A DNA stretch of 64,000 bases from positions 4,280 to 68,279 of the forward strand of contig JBKQMB010000111.1 of the NCBI GenBank assembly GCA_052326605.1. The letters run 5' to 3'. The position numbers and the translations under genes are program-made. Each line of letters opens with the position of its first letter. Position 1 is the stretch's first letter. Shown piece by piece: positions 1 through 8,451 of this stretch. The notes under the pieces were generated by a model. That model had not been told where the DNA came from. It was given only the letters and a program-made list of their open reading frames with translations, and made no database searches. Source of the stretch: Bog-756 sp052326605. Its GTDB lineage: Bacteria > Actinomycetota > Acidimicrobiia > Acidimicrobiales > RAAP-2.

Positions 1-1
1 C

Positions 2-556
2 GTGACCATCCGTCCCGAGATCGTCGACGCCGGTGGGCCGGCCGGCGTGCTGTCGGCCCCGGGGGGCGATTCGGGCGAACCCGTGGCGTCCGGCGGGCCC
101 GGGGCCCCGGGGGGCGATTCGGCCACGGGTCCAGGCGACGGCGGGGAGCCGGACACCGAGGCCATCGAGCAGCCGGCCAAGCTTCTCCGCATCGGGTCGA
201 TGGTCAAGCAGTTGCTCGACGAGGTACGCCTGGCGCCACTCGACGAGGCCAGTCGGGGCCGGCTCCGCGAGATCTATGAGCAGTCGATCCGGGAGCTGGC
301 CGAAGGGCTGTCGCCCGACCTGGCTGCGGAGCTCGACCGGATCTCCATCCCCTTCGACTCACCCACCCCATCGGATGCCGAGCTCCGGATCGCCCATGCC
401 CAGCTGGTCGGTTGGCTCGAGGGCCTCTTCCATGGGATCCAGGCCACCCTGGTGGCCCAACAGGTCGCCGCCCGTGCCCAGCTCGACGAGATGCGCCAGC
501 GATCGCTGCCGAGCGGCGGGGATCCGACCATAGGCCGACCCGGCGCCTACCTCTGA
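2..556 (+). CDS. bpa: Bacterial proteasome activator Bpa (PafE)
   Basis: ATP-independent activator of the 20S proteasome; in Mycobacterium the homologue forms a ring that docks on the proteasome and feeds it unfolded proteins. The 184-residue product has a Gly/Pro/Asp-rich, probably disordered N-terminus (about 1-50). The helical core follows, with conserved stretches EQPAKLLRIGSMVKQLL and SDAELRIAHAQLVGWLEGLF. It ends in GAYL, equivalent to the C-terminal GQYL tail that inserts into the proteasome ring. Translation begins at a GTG on base 2, at the window edge, so a start further upstream cannot be excluded. It implies a proteasome elsewhere in the genome. Confidence 0.93.
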   Translation: MTIRPEIVDAGGPAGVLSAPGGDSGEPVASGGPGAPGGDSATGPGDGGEPDTEAIEQPAKLLRIGSMVKQLLDEVRLAPLDEASRGRLREIYEQSIRELAEGLSPDLAAELDRISIPFDSPTPSDAELRIAHAQLVGWLEGLFHGIQATLVAQQVAARAQLDEMRQRSLPSGGDPTIGRPGAYL

Positions 557-580
557 CCCGGTCCGGTGCCCCCGGGGCCG

Positions 581-610
581 GCCGCGACGCCCCCCGGGGG
601 GCGTCGCGGC
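581..610. terminator. Perfect 30-bp GC palindrome after bpa
   Basis: Fifteen bases followed by their exact reverse complement (arms GCCGCGACGCCCCCC and GGGGGGCGTCGCGGC, no loop). It starts 24 bases after the bpa stop. In RNA it would form a very stable stem, consistent with a transcription end between bpa and dnaE. No T-run follows, so it is not a textbook intrinsic terminator and could instead be a protein-binding palindrome. Confidence 0.5.
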
Positions 611-640
611 GCGCTATCGTCGGAATGACACTGCTGTAAC

Positions 641-661
641 TCGTCCACACCCTGTGGAGAA
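641..661. promoter_or_regulatory. Two inverted DnaA-box-like sites upstream of dnaE
   Basis: TCGTCCACA on the plus strand (641-649) and TTCTCCACA on the minus strand (653-661) face each other across three bases. Each differs by one base from TTGTCCACA, the preferred DnaA box of high-GC actinobacteria. They lie 45-65 bases before the dnaE start codon. This suggests DnaA control of the replicative polymerase gene, but is based on motif similarity only. Confidence 0.45.
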
Positions 662-705
662 CCCCCTGCAGCGGGGACGAGATCATCGAGGAAGGCGCCG
701 GCCTG

Positions 706-3700
706 GTGGCAACACGGTCGTTCACACATCTGCACACCCACACCGAGTTCTCGATGCTGGACGGGGCTGCCCGGGTGGACGAGCTGGTGCAGGCGGCCGT
801 GGCCGACGGCCAGCCGGCCCTCGGCATCACCGACCACGGGAACATGTACGGGGTCCTCGACTTCTATGCCGCCTGCCGGAAAGCGGGCATCAACCCGGTC
901 ATCGGGACCGAGGCCTACATGGCCGCCGAGTCACGGCACGAGCGCCCGGTCCGGAGGGGAAAGGTCGACGACACCGGCGGTGATGTGGCCGGCGGCGAGA
1001 AGCTCTACTACCACCTGACCCTGTTGGCCGAGTCCAACGAGGGGTACCGGAACCTGCTCAAGCTGTCGTCGGCCGCCTATCTCGAGGGCTACTACTACAA
1101 GCCCCGGCTCGACTGGGAGCTGTTGGCCCGCCACAGCACCGGCTTGATCGCCACCACCGGGTGCCTCGGCGGGGTGGTCCTCCAGGCCCTGCTGGCCGAC
1201 GACCGGATCAAGGCCGAAACCCTGGCGGGACGGCTGCAGGACATCTTCGGCAAGGACAACCTGTTCGTCGAGTTGCAGGACCACGGCCTGCCCGAGCAGC
1301 ACAAGACCAATCCGGCACTGGTCGAGATCGCGCGGCGCATCGGGGCCCCCCTGCTCGCCACCAACGACAGCCACTACACGCACCGCGCGGACCATGTCGC
1401 TCACGACGCCCTGTTGTGCGTTCAGACCGGCGCCCTCATCGACGACCCGAAGCGCTTCAAGTTCCAGGGGGAGGAGCACTACCTGAAGTCGGCGGCGGAG
1501 ATGCGCCACCTGTTCGCCGAACTTCCCGAGGCGTGCGACAACACACTGCTCATCGCCGAGCGCGCCGCCGTGGAGATCGACTTCGGCAGGCCGAGCCTGC
1601 CTCGCTTCCCCGTACCCGAGGAGTTCACCGGGGATACCTACGAGGAGCGGGCGGCAGCCTATCTGCGCAATCTGAGCATCGAAGGAGCCAAGGAGCGGTA
1701 CGGCCTGCCCATCCCCCCAGAGGTCATGACCCGCCTCGACTATGAACTCGGGGTCATCGCCGACATGGGCTTCTCCGCCTACTTCCTGGTGGTCTGGGAC
1801 CTCATCCGGTTCGCCCGCTCGCAACGGATCAGGGTGGGACCCGGCCGAGGATCGGCCGCCGGGTGCTGCGTCGCCTACTGCCTCCAGATCGTCGATCTCG
1901 ACCCGATCCGCTACGACCTGCTCTTCGAGCGGTTCCTCAACCCGGGCCGCATCCAGATGCCCGACATCGACATGGACTTCGACGAACGGTACCGCGGCGA
2001 CATGATCAAGTACGCCGCCGATCGGTACGGGTCGGACCATGTCGCCCAGATCGTCACGTTCTCGACGATCAAGGCGCGGGCTGCGGTGCGCGACGCGGCC
2101 AGGGTGCTCGGCTACCCCTACATCGTGGGCGACAAGATCGCCAAGGCCATGCCCCCCCTGCTGATGGGTCGGGACACCCCGTTGGCGGCGTGCCTGGCCC
2201 GCACCGATGAATTCGAGGACGGATTCGCCGCAGCAGGCGAACTGCGCACCATGTACGACACCGACCCCGAGGCCAAGCGGGTCATCGACGTGGCGAAGGG
2301 GCTCGAAGGCCTGAGGCGCCAGGACGGCATCCACGCTGCGGCGGTGGTCATCACCGACGAGCCCCTCACCGAGTACGTCCCCGTGCAGCGCAAACCGGAC
2401 GGGAACGATCCCGGCAATGCCCCCATCGTGACCCAGTACGAGATGCACGGCGTCGAGGACCTCGGTCTGCTGAAGATGGACTTCCTCGGCCTGAGGAACC
2501 TTTCGGTGATCGAGCGATCACTCGACCTGATCGAGATCTCGACCGGATCCCGACCGGACGTCGACGGCATTCCCCTCGACGACCCGGCAACCTTCGCCAT
2601 GCTTCGCAAGGGCGACTCGATGGGCGTGTTCCAGCTCGAGGGCGGCCCCATGCGCTCGTTGATGCGCTCACTGGCCCCCACCACGTTCGACGACGTCGCC
2701 GCTCTGGTCGCCCTGTACCGACCGGGACCGATGGCAGCCAACATGCATCGCGACTACGCAGACCGGAAGAACGGTCGGCAGGCGGTCACCTACCTCCACC
2801 CGGACCTCGCCGAGATCCTGAGCGACACCTACGGGCTGATGATCTACCAGGAGTCGGTGATGCGGGTCGCCCAGAAGTTCGCCGGGTACAGCCTGGCCGA
2901 GGCCGACAATCTGCGGAAGGCGTGCGGCAAGAAGATCCGCGCCCTCATCCAGGCCGAGCGGGAGAAGTTCGTGGCGGGATGTGTCGCCCAGGGGTACGGA
3001 GAGCCACTGGGAACCGCACTGTTCGACATCATCGAGCCGTTCGCCGACTACGCCTTCAACAAGTCGCACTCCTACGGTTACGGGTTCATCGCCTACCAGA
3101 CCGCCTGGCTCAAGGCCCACTTTCCGGTCGAGTACCTGGCCAGCCTGCTCACGTCGGTCAAGGACAACAAGGACAAGACCGCGGTCTACCTCGGCGAGTG
3201 CCGCTCACTAGGGATCGAGGTGCTCGTTCCCGACGTCAACCGTTCGCTGTCGGACTTCGCCGCCGACTTCTCCGGTGGGGAGGGGAGGCTCGGCGAGCAG
3301 GGTGACAGCCCCGGGGCCATCACCTTCGGGTTGGCCGCGGTGCGCAACGTCGGCGAGGGGCTGGTGTCCCACATCGTCATCGAGCGCGAGCGCAACGGCC
3401 CCTTCATCGACTTCTACGACTTCTGCCAACGGGTCGATCCGCAGGTCCTCAACAAGCGCACCATCGAGTCGCTGATCAAGGCCGGCGCCTTCGACTCGCT
3501 CGGACATCCCCGACAGGGGCTCTGCCTCGTCTTCGAGGACATCGTCGACCGCACCCTGGAGCGCCGACGCGAGCACGATGCCGGTGTGGTCTCGCTCTTC
3601 GCCACCCTCGAGCCCGAATCCGACGGCCAGGCCACGGGGTTCGCCGACACGCGGGTTCCGATCCCCGACGTCGAGTTCGGCAAGTCGCAGCGCCTGGCCT

Positions 3701-4332
3701 TCGAAAAGGAGATGCTCGGCCTCTACATCAGCGACCATCCCCTGATGGGGCTGGAGGCCTCGCTGAGCCGCCTGACCGACTGCACGCTGGCCGAGCTCCG
3801 TGACGTCGACCCCGAAGCCATCAGTGGCTCCGGCGGCGCCTTCGGCGGCGAGGGACAGATGCGCGTGATCGGAGGCGTCGTCACCGAGTTGACCCGGCGC
3901 TACACGAAGAAGGGCGACCTGATGGCCACCTTCGTGCTCGAGGATCTGAACGCGTCCATCGAAACCTTCGTCTTCCCGAAGACCATGGCCGAGTACGGCG
4001 TCCTGCTCGACGACGACGCCGTCGTCGTCCTGAAAGCCCGGGTGGATCTGCGTGACGACCGCCTCAAGTTGGTGTGCATGGAAGTCCAGCGCCCCGAGCT
4101 GGCCGTCGACGGCTCGACCGACCTGAGGATCTCCCTTCCGTTGAACACCCTGACCGACCGGACGGTGGACGGTTTGAAGCGCCTCCTGGCGGAGCACCCC
4201 GGTGACTCCCCGGTCTTCCTGCACGTCGGGGAGAAAGTGCTGCGCCTGCCCCCGGAGTTCAACGTGGACAGCCGTCGGGGCCTGGTCGGCGAGCTCCGGG
4301 TGCTGCTCGGACCCAACGCCATCCAGGGCTGA
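706..4332 (+). CDS. dnaE: DNA polymerase III alpha subunit DnaE
   Basis: Catalytic subunit of the replicative polymerase (dNTP addition at the fork). The 1208 residues match the usual DnaE1 length. An N-terminal PHP domain (about 1-270) opens with THLHTHTEFSMLDGAA and keeps ITDHGNMYG, so its metal ligands look intact and it may proofread. The palm carries PDIDMDFD (about residues 420-427), the catalytic aspartates. A helix-hairpin-helix region and an OB fold (MRVIGGVVTELTRRYTKKG) follow near the C-terminus. Start GTG at 706, with GAGGAAGG about 12 bases upstream. Two DnaA-like boxes precede it. No intein or frameshift is seen. Confidence 0.98.
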   Translation: MATRSFTHLHTHTEFSMLDGAARVDELVQAAVADGQPALGITDHGNMYGVLDFYAACRKAGINPVIGTEAYMAAESRHERPVRRGKVDDTGGDVAGGEKLYYHLTLLAESNEGYRNLLKLSSAAYLEGYYYKPRLDWELLARHSTGLIATTGCLGGVVLQALLADDRIKAETLAGRLQDIFGKDNLFVELQDHGLPEQHKTNPALVEIARRIGAPLLATNDSHYTHRADHVAHDALLCVQTGALIDDPKRFKFQGEEHYLKSAAEMRHLFAELPEACDNTLLIAERAAVEIDFGRPSLPRFPVPEEFTGDTYEERAAAYLRNLSIEGAKERYGLPIPPEVMTRLDYELGVIADMGFSAYFLVVWDLIRFARSQRIRVGPGRGSAAGCCVAYCLQIVDLDPIRYDLLFERFLNPGRIQMPDIDMDFDERYRGDMIKYAADRYGSDHVAQIVTFSTIKARAAVRDAARVLGYPYIVGDKIAKAMPPLLMGRDTPLAACLARTDEFEDGFAAAGELRTMYDTDPEAKRVIDVAKGLEGLRRQDGIHAAAVVITDEPLTEYVPVQRKPDGNDPGNAPIVTQYEMHGVEDLGLLKMDFLGLRNLSVIERSLDLIEISTGSRPDVDGIPLDDPATFAMLRKGDSMGVFQLEGGPMRSLMRSLAPTTFDDVAALVALYRPGPMAANMHRDYADRKNGRQAVTYLHPDLAEILSDTYGLMIYQESVMRVAQKFAGYSLAEADNLRKACGKKIRALIQAEREKFVAGCVAQGYGEPLGTALFDIIEPFADYAFNKSHSYGYGFIAYQTAWLKAHFPVEYLASLLTSVKDNKDKTAVYLGECRSLGIEVLVPDVNRSLSDFAADFSGGEGRLGEQGDSPGAITFGLAAVRNVGEGLVSHIVIERERNGPFIDFYDFCQRVDPQVLNKRTIESLIKAGAFDSLGHPRQGLCLVFEDIVDRTLERRREHDAGVVSLFATLEPESDGQATGFADTRVPIPDVEFGKSQRLAFEKEMLGLYISDHPLMGLEASLSRLTDCTLAELRDVDPEAISGSGGAFGGEGQMRVIGGVVTELTRRYTKKGDLMATFVLEDLNASIETFVFPKTMAEYGVLLDDDAVVVLKARVDLRDDRLKLVCMEVQRPELAVDGSTDLRISLPLNTLTDRTVDGLKRLLAEHPGDSPVFLHVGEKVLRLPPEFNVDSRRGLVGELRVLLGPNAIQG

Positions 4333-4392
4333 ACCCGCCCTTCCGTCGGCCGAACCGGCCCGTTTTCGGCACTCCGGAGCTGTCGCCGGACC

Positions 4393-4418
4393 CCGTTCCC
4401 CACCCTCGCCGGGAACGG
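4393..4418. terminator. Stem-loop downstream of dnaE
   Basis: CCGTTCCC and GGGAACGG (8-bp perfect arms, 10-base loop), 60 bases past the dnaE stop and before the promoter of the next gene. Its position fits a dnaE transcript end. There is no U-tract. Confidence 0.35.
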
Positions 4419-4433
4419 CGGAAGGGGCCGGAT

Positions 4434-4462
4434 ACGACAGACGGCTCCAAATCCCGTAAAAT
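4434..4462 (+). promoter_or_regulatory. Candidate promoter for the gene at 4593
   Basis: -35 ACGACA (4434-4439), 17-base spacer, -10 TAAAAT (4457-4462). The -10 is the most AT-rich hexamer in an otherwise GC-rich intergenic stretch. The resulting leader would be about 120 bases. Confidence 0.4.
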
Positions 4463-4592
4463 CGGTGGACGGCCCCTGGCGCGGAGGCCCGAAGATGCGT
4501 CTGGCCCTCCGGCCCGGCGGTCGACGGGGCTCCGCTACGGACCTGGGCCGGCGGTTGGCGCCGCAGGAAGACCGAGGAGTACGGAACGGCAT

Positions 4593-5267
4593 ATGTCCAT
4601 CCAGGTGGAGACCAAAGATTGCACTTCGATCAGTGATGCGGAGCTGGCCGAAATGGCCGACCTCTGCGCCGAACGAGAACCTCGGTTCGATATCGGCTTC
4701 CTGTCGAAACAACGGGAGGAGTGGGTGTTGGTCACCCGGGCCCGCGAGGGAACCAAACTCCGGGGCTACTCCTTCTCCACCCTCGAGCGCATCGGTGGCA
4801 CGCCGTCCCTGCTGATCGGGCTGGCCACGGTGGACCGCACCTCCCGGGCCGAGACCGTCCTGCGGGCCATCATGGGAGACAAGTTCCGTCGGGCCCTGTT
4901 GGCCTTCCCCGACGAGGACGTCCTGGTGGGCACCCGCCTCCTCGGACCCGAGGGATTCCGGGCCTTCGCCGGGCTGACCGACGTCGTCCCTGGCCCCGAT
5001 CACAAAGCCACCGGGGAGGAACGGGCGTGGGGTAGGCGTCTGGCCAAGCGGTTCGGGGCGGACGGCCGCATCGACGACCGGACCTTCGTCGTGTCCGGAG
5101 ACGGCATCGAGGCCGGCGGGTTCGATTTCTCCAGCCCCAAGGCACAACCCGGCGCGGTCGTTGCCGCCTTCTTCGCAAGCGTCCAGGTGGGGTCGGGTGA
5201 CCGGCTGGTGACGTTCGGCTGGGCCATGGCCGAGGACCTGGCCGCCGGAAAACTGGGTGGGCGCTGA
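4593..5267 (+). CDS. Conserved hypothetical protein, 224 aa
   Basis: I do not recognise a named family with confidence. The product is soluble, with no signal peptide or membrane helix. The alternation of strand- and helix-like segments (EEWVLVTRAREGTKLRGYSF, then SLLIGLATVDRT and LLAFPDEDVLVGTRL) resembles a GNAT-type acyltransferase fold, but no acetyl-CoA loop is clear. Start ATG at 4593, with GGAG about 14 bases upstream. It stands alone between dnaE and an Rrf2 regulator and has its own candidate promoter. Codon use is like its neighbours, so it is probably a native lineage gene. Confidence 0.75.
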   Translation: MSIQVETKDCTSISDAELAEMADLCAEREPRFDIGFLSKQREEWVLVTRAREGTKLRGYSFSTLERIGGTPSLLIGLATVDRTSRAETVLRAIMGDKFRRALLAFPDEDVLVGTRLLGPEGFRAFAGLTDVVPGPDHKATGEERAWGRRLAKRFGADGRIDDRTFVVSGDGIEAGGFDFSSPKAQPGAVVAAFFASVQVGSGDRLVTFGWAMAEDLAAGKLGGR

Positions 5268-5345
5268 CCATCCGCGGCGGCATCCGGGCCCGGGCGCCCC
5301 AGCCGGCGCGCGACGGCGTCAGCCCGGCGGCACGTTCCAAAGCAA

Positions 5346-5351
5346 TAGCAT
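5346..5351 (+). promoter_or_regulatory. -10 box for a leaderless Rrf2 transcript
   Basis: TAGCAT ends six bases before the GTG start codon at 5358. This is the spacing expected when transcription begins on the start codon itself. No Shine-Dalgarno sequence is present and no -35 is recognisable. Confidence 0.45.
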
Positions 5352-5357
5352 GGGCAC

Positions 5358-5807
5358 GTGAAGGTTTCGACCCGAGGTGACTATGCCAGCCGGGCCCTCC
5401 TGTCGCTGGCGCTCCACACCGAGGGCGACGGGCCCACCGCGGTCCGGGACATCGCCGAGCGCACCGGGCTTCCCCAGCCCTACCTCGAGCAGATCCTCCT
5501 GGCGCTGAAGGGCGCCGGTCTGGTGCGCTCCAAGCGCGGTGTGGGGGGTGGCTACGTACTGGCCCGTCCCCCCGAGGAGATCACCCTTTCCCAGATCGTC
5601 TCCGCCGTCGACGGCCCCATCGTGGCCGGCGACTTCGGCCTCCCCCACGAGAACGGCGCCTGCGACCACGAGGGCCAGTGCGTCCTGCTCACCGTGTGGG
5701 CCGATGTCGGCGAGCACATGCGCACCCACCTCGAGTCGTTCAACCTGGCCGACATGGTGGCTCGGGCCCAGGGCAAGGTACCCGCCCTCCGCCAGGGCGC
5801 GGGCTGA
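5358..5807 (+). CDS. Rrf2-family transcriptional regulator
   Basis: Winged-helix repressor/sensor of the IscR/NsrR/CymR group, 149 residues. The N-terminus MKVSTRGDYASRALLSLAL and helix-turn-helix (about 28-50, AERTGLPQPYLEQILLALKG) are typical, as is the wing RSKRGVGGGYVLARP. IscR and NsrR bind an Fe-S cluster through three cysteines. Here only C102 and C108 (CX5C) are present and the third is missing, so cluster binding is uncertain. The gene starts with GTG and appears leaderless. No Fe-S assembly operon is adjacent, so the regulon cannot be read from context. Confidence 0.88.
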   Translation: MKVSTRGDYASRALLSLALHTEGDGPTAVRDIAERTGLPQPYLEQILLALKGAGLVRSKRGVGGGYVLARPPEEITLSQIVSAVDGPIVAGDFGLPHENGACDHEGQCVLLTVWADVGEHMRTHLESFNLADMVARAQGKVPALRQGAG

Positions 5808-5851
5808 ACCTGACTGCTGCGGCGCCACGACCGTGAACCTGTGAGGGCGGG

Positions 5852-6964
5852 GTGAACGCGGCCCGTATCATCGTCCTGATCCTGGGGATTGCCATCCTCC
5901 TGATCAACGTGGCCCTAGTGATCACCACGCTGATCGTGCCGCGTTCGGCATCCGGCCTGGCCAGCCTGCCCATGCGCGTCGTGCGGGCCACCTTCCGCCG
6001 CATCTCGCTCCTGGCCCGCAGCTACCCGTCCAAAGACCGCATCCTGGCCTTCTCCGAGCCGGTGGCCCTCGTGGTGCTCCTGGCCGGCTGGCTGACCGTG
6101 GCCGTCGTGGGATTCGCCCTGATCAACTGGGGGATCGGCAGCCCGACCGTCGACAGCGCATTTGCAGAGTCCGGCTCGTCGGTCTTCACCCTTGGGTTCA
6201 CGCTCGGGAACCGCAGTGGGTCCCACCTCGTCGACTTCGTCGCGGCCGGCACCGGGATGGTCCTGGTCGCATTGCAGATCGCCTACCTTCCCACCCTCTA
6301 CGGCGCATACAACCGTCGCGAGACCTTGGTCACCCTGCTCGAGAGCCGGGCGGGTGCGCCGGCATGGGGCCCCGAACTGCTGGCCCGGCACCACCTGGTG
6401 GGGCTCATCGGCAGCCTTCCCGATCTGTTCGCCGAGTGGGAGCGTTGGGCGGCCGACGTCGCCGAGAGCCACACCAGCTACCCGTCGCTGCTGTACCTCC
6501 GCTCCCCGAAGGCCCAGAACTCCTGGGTCATCAGCCTGATCGCCGTCATGGACGCCGCAGCCATCTGCCTGGCCGTCGACCCGGAGGGCGCTCCCATCGA
6601 GGCCCGGATGTGCATCCGGATGGGCTTCACCTGCCTTCGGGACATCGCCCTGGTCACCCGTATACCGTTCGACCCCGACCCGAGCCCGGACGACCAAATC
6701 TCGCTTCCCGAGCCGGAGTTCGATGCCGCCGTCACCCACCTGCGGGAGATCGGCTACCCCGCCTCCCGGCCTCCCGAGGATGCCTGGTCGCACTTCCGGG
6801 GTTGGAGGGCGAACTACGAAGGCATCGCCTATGCCCTGGCGGCCCTGCTCAACGCCCCACCGGCCAGATGGACCGGCCCCCGCCGGCTGTTCCGCGGGGA
6901 GTCCCTCGAACCGCGCCGCCCGGTGGACCGCCAGCCCACCCGCGGAAGCGGACCCGCCCTCTGA
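5852..6964 (+). CDS. Channel-like membrane protein of unknown function
   Basis: A 370-residue protein with an N-terminal membrane helix (about 5-30), a second at about 68-95 and a third at about 125-150. A hydrophilic C-terminal domain of more than 200 residues follows. Between helices two and three lies SSVFTLGFTLGNRSG, placed like the pore loop of a two-helix ion channel but without the K+ filter TVGYGD. The helix after it runs into YGAYNRRETLVTLLESRAG. I infer an ion-channel relative with altered selectivity or a sensor; no enzyme motif is visible. GTG start at 5852 with GAGGGCGGG just before it. Its end converges on a real K+ channel gene. Confidence 0.7.
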   Translation: MNAARIIVLILGIAILLINVALVITTLIVPRSASGLASLPMRVVRATFRRISLLARSYPSKDRILAFSEPVALVVLLAGWLTVAVVGFALINWGIGSPTVDSAFAESGSSVFTLGFTLGNRSGSHLVDFVAAGTGMVLVALQIAYLPTLYGAYNRRETLVTLLESRAGAPAWGPELLARHHLVGLIGSLPDLFAEWERWAADVAESHTSYPSLLYLRSPKAQNSWVISLIAVMDAAAICLAVDPEGAPIEARMCIRMGFTCLRDIALVTRIPFDPDPSPDDQISLPEPEFDAAVTHLREIGYPASRPPEDAWSHFRGWRANYEGIAYALAALLNAPPARWTGPRRLFRGESLEPRRPVDRQPTRGSGPAL

Positions 6965-6972
6965 ACGACGCC

Positions 6973-7005
6973 CCGCGGAGGGTCCGACGGTCGAACCCTC
7001 CGCGG
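6973..7005. terminator. Bidirectional hairpin between convergent genes
   Basis: Perfect 11-bp arms CCGCGGAGGGT and ACCCTCCGCGG with an 11-base loop. It sits exactly between the stops of the convergent genes ending at 6964 and 7010. Its symmetry and position fit a shared terminator. Confidence 0.6.
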
Positions 7006-7009
7006 ACTC

Positions 7010-7552
7010 CTACTCCCCGGACTCCGCCTGGCGGGCGATACCACGGGTGGCGGCCCCGAGGATCAACCGGATGACGACGGCGATGACGGCGAGGTCGGCG
7101 AGCATCTGGACCGTGACCACCAGCCGCGCCGGGTCCGTCTTCGGCGTGATGTCGCCGAACCCGACCGTCGAGAACACGGTGACTGTGAAGTACAGGGCCG
7201 AAGTGCGATCCAGCGGCCCTCCGAACGCGGCTGGGTCCGACTGCGCCATGACCAGGTAGGTCCAGGAGAAGATCACGAGGAACAGCGGGATGACGGTGGC
7301 CATTGCCACGGCCGCCCGCAGCATCGGACGATCGTGCTTCGAGATGAGGCGGATCTCGTTCATGAGGACGGCCACGAAGAACGCCAGCCCCGCCGACAGG
7401 CGCAGGGCGATGGATGCATGCGGGTGGTGGGCGATCGGGACCACATAGTAGAGCCCCAGCAGCAGTGTCGTGCTCAGGGCGGCACGGAGGCCTGTCCTTA
7501 CCAGATGGGAGAGCGCAAAGGTCTGGAGACCCGGCATGCTCGTAGATGCCAT
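7010..7552 (-). CDS. Two-helix potassium channel family protein
   Basis: Probable K+ channel subunit, 180 residues. Hydrophobic segments lie at about 24-42, 47-66 and 82-104. A pore loop with the filter STVGFGD (about 128-134) and a final inner helix (about 142-168) follow. TVGFGD is the K+ selectivity signature. There is no cytoplasmic RCK domain, so gating would come from elsewhere. It is the last gene of a minus-strand trio with a membrane protein and a histidine phosphatase, 59 bases after its neighbour. Confidence 0.88.
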   Translation of the reverse strand: MASTSMPGLQTFALSHLVRTGLRAALSTTLLLGLYYVVPIAHHPHASIALRLSAGLAFFVAVLMNEIRLISKHDRPMLRAAVAMATVIPLFLVIFSWTYLVMAQSDPAAFGGPLDRTSALYFTVTVFSTVGFGDITPKTDPARLVVTVQMLADLAVIAVVIRLILGAATRGIARQAESGE

Positions 7553-7611
7553 GGCGACAGCCTCTCAGTTGGGGATCGTCAGGTCACGGACCCTGGTGCC
7601 TCCCCGAGGGA

Positions 7612-8430
7612 TCATCCCCGGGTGGAATCGGCGAGGAATGCCAGGAGCCTCACCCGGCGGCGCCGGGCCAGGCGGATGCTCACCCAGTGGCCGCCAACGG
7701 TGGCCACGGCCGCCAACGCGCAGGCCAGGGCGACACCCCATCCGAGGTCGTTGTCGGGCAGCTTCCGCGTGAGACCGTGCGGCGAGGTGAGGCCCCACAA
7801 AAGGAGCGACGGCGCCATCAGGGCCACAGCCAGCAGGGGGACCAGACCGTAGGGCGTCACCACCAGTGTGATCCAGCGCCCGAGCATCCGCCATCCCGGC
7901 CGACGATGTTCCCATCGGAAGCGCAACGGCATCGGATGATACGGATAGAGGATCCCGACCCACGCCGTGATCGAGAGCACGCCGAAGGGGACGACCCCGA
8001 TCCAGATGGCCGTGTACAGCGTGGCCAGCAGATCGTGGGTGAAGATCCCGGTGACCAACGCGACGACGAGGCAGACCGGTGTCACCACCAGCCAGAGGAA
8101 GATGCTCTTGGCCGACAGCAACCTCCGGAGGGCCACCGGGTCGTCGAAGGCCGCCGTCACTCGCCGCGCGTCCGGCCCCAGCACGTTGGTCGCCGGCACG
8201 TCCGAGTACATCCATGCGGCGAGCACGAGGGCAAAGGCCAACGTGCCGTGCAGCGTGAACACCTCGTCCTTCAGTCGCGCCGGCAGCAGGAACCAGGACG
8301 AGCTCATGAGAGCGCCGTTGACGGCCACGGTGACCAGGCTCTCGAATGGCGGCCGAAACGCACGGAAGAACTCGGTGCGCACGGCCTGGCGGAGCGTCGC
8401 CGGTAGGGACACCTCGGCCGGCTCAGCCAC
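7612..8430 (-). CDS. Multi-pass membrane protein of unknown function
   Basis: A 272-residue protein with about six hydrophobic segments (around 30-50, 62-80, 107-130, 135-160, 185-210 and 230-250). It resembles the permease subunit of an ABC-2-type exporter in outline, for example SLPATLRQAVRTEFFRAFRPP before the first helix. No ATPase gene accompanies it and the family is not recognised. It lies 21 bases downstream of the phosphatase gene and upstream of the K+ channel, so it is probably co-transcribed with both. Confidence 0.75.
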   Translation of the reverse strand: MAEPAEVSLPATLRQAVRTEFFRAFRPPFESLVTVAVNGALMSSSWFLLPARLKDEVFTLHGTLAFALVLAAWMYSDVPATNVLGPDARRVTAAFDDPVALRRLLSAKSIFLWLVVTPVCLVVALVTGIFTHDLLATLYTAIWIGVVPFGVLSITAWVGILYPYHPMPLRFRWEHRRPGWRMLGRWITLVVTPYGLVPLLAVALMAPSLLLWGLTSPHGLTRKLPDNDLGWGVALACALAAVATVGGHWVSIRLARRRRVRLLAFLADSTRG

Positions 8431-8451
8431 CGGCGCCCGACCTGGCTCCGG

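Noticed and set aside
931..2448. A 505-codon open frame antisense to dnaE, and similar long antisense frames elsewhere
   Set aside because: High GC leaves few stop codons in shadow frames. The composition is mirrored from dnaE and no family motif is present, whereas dnaE on the other strand is unambiguous.
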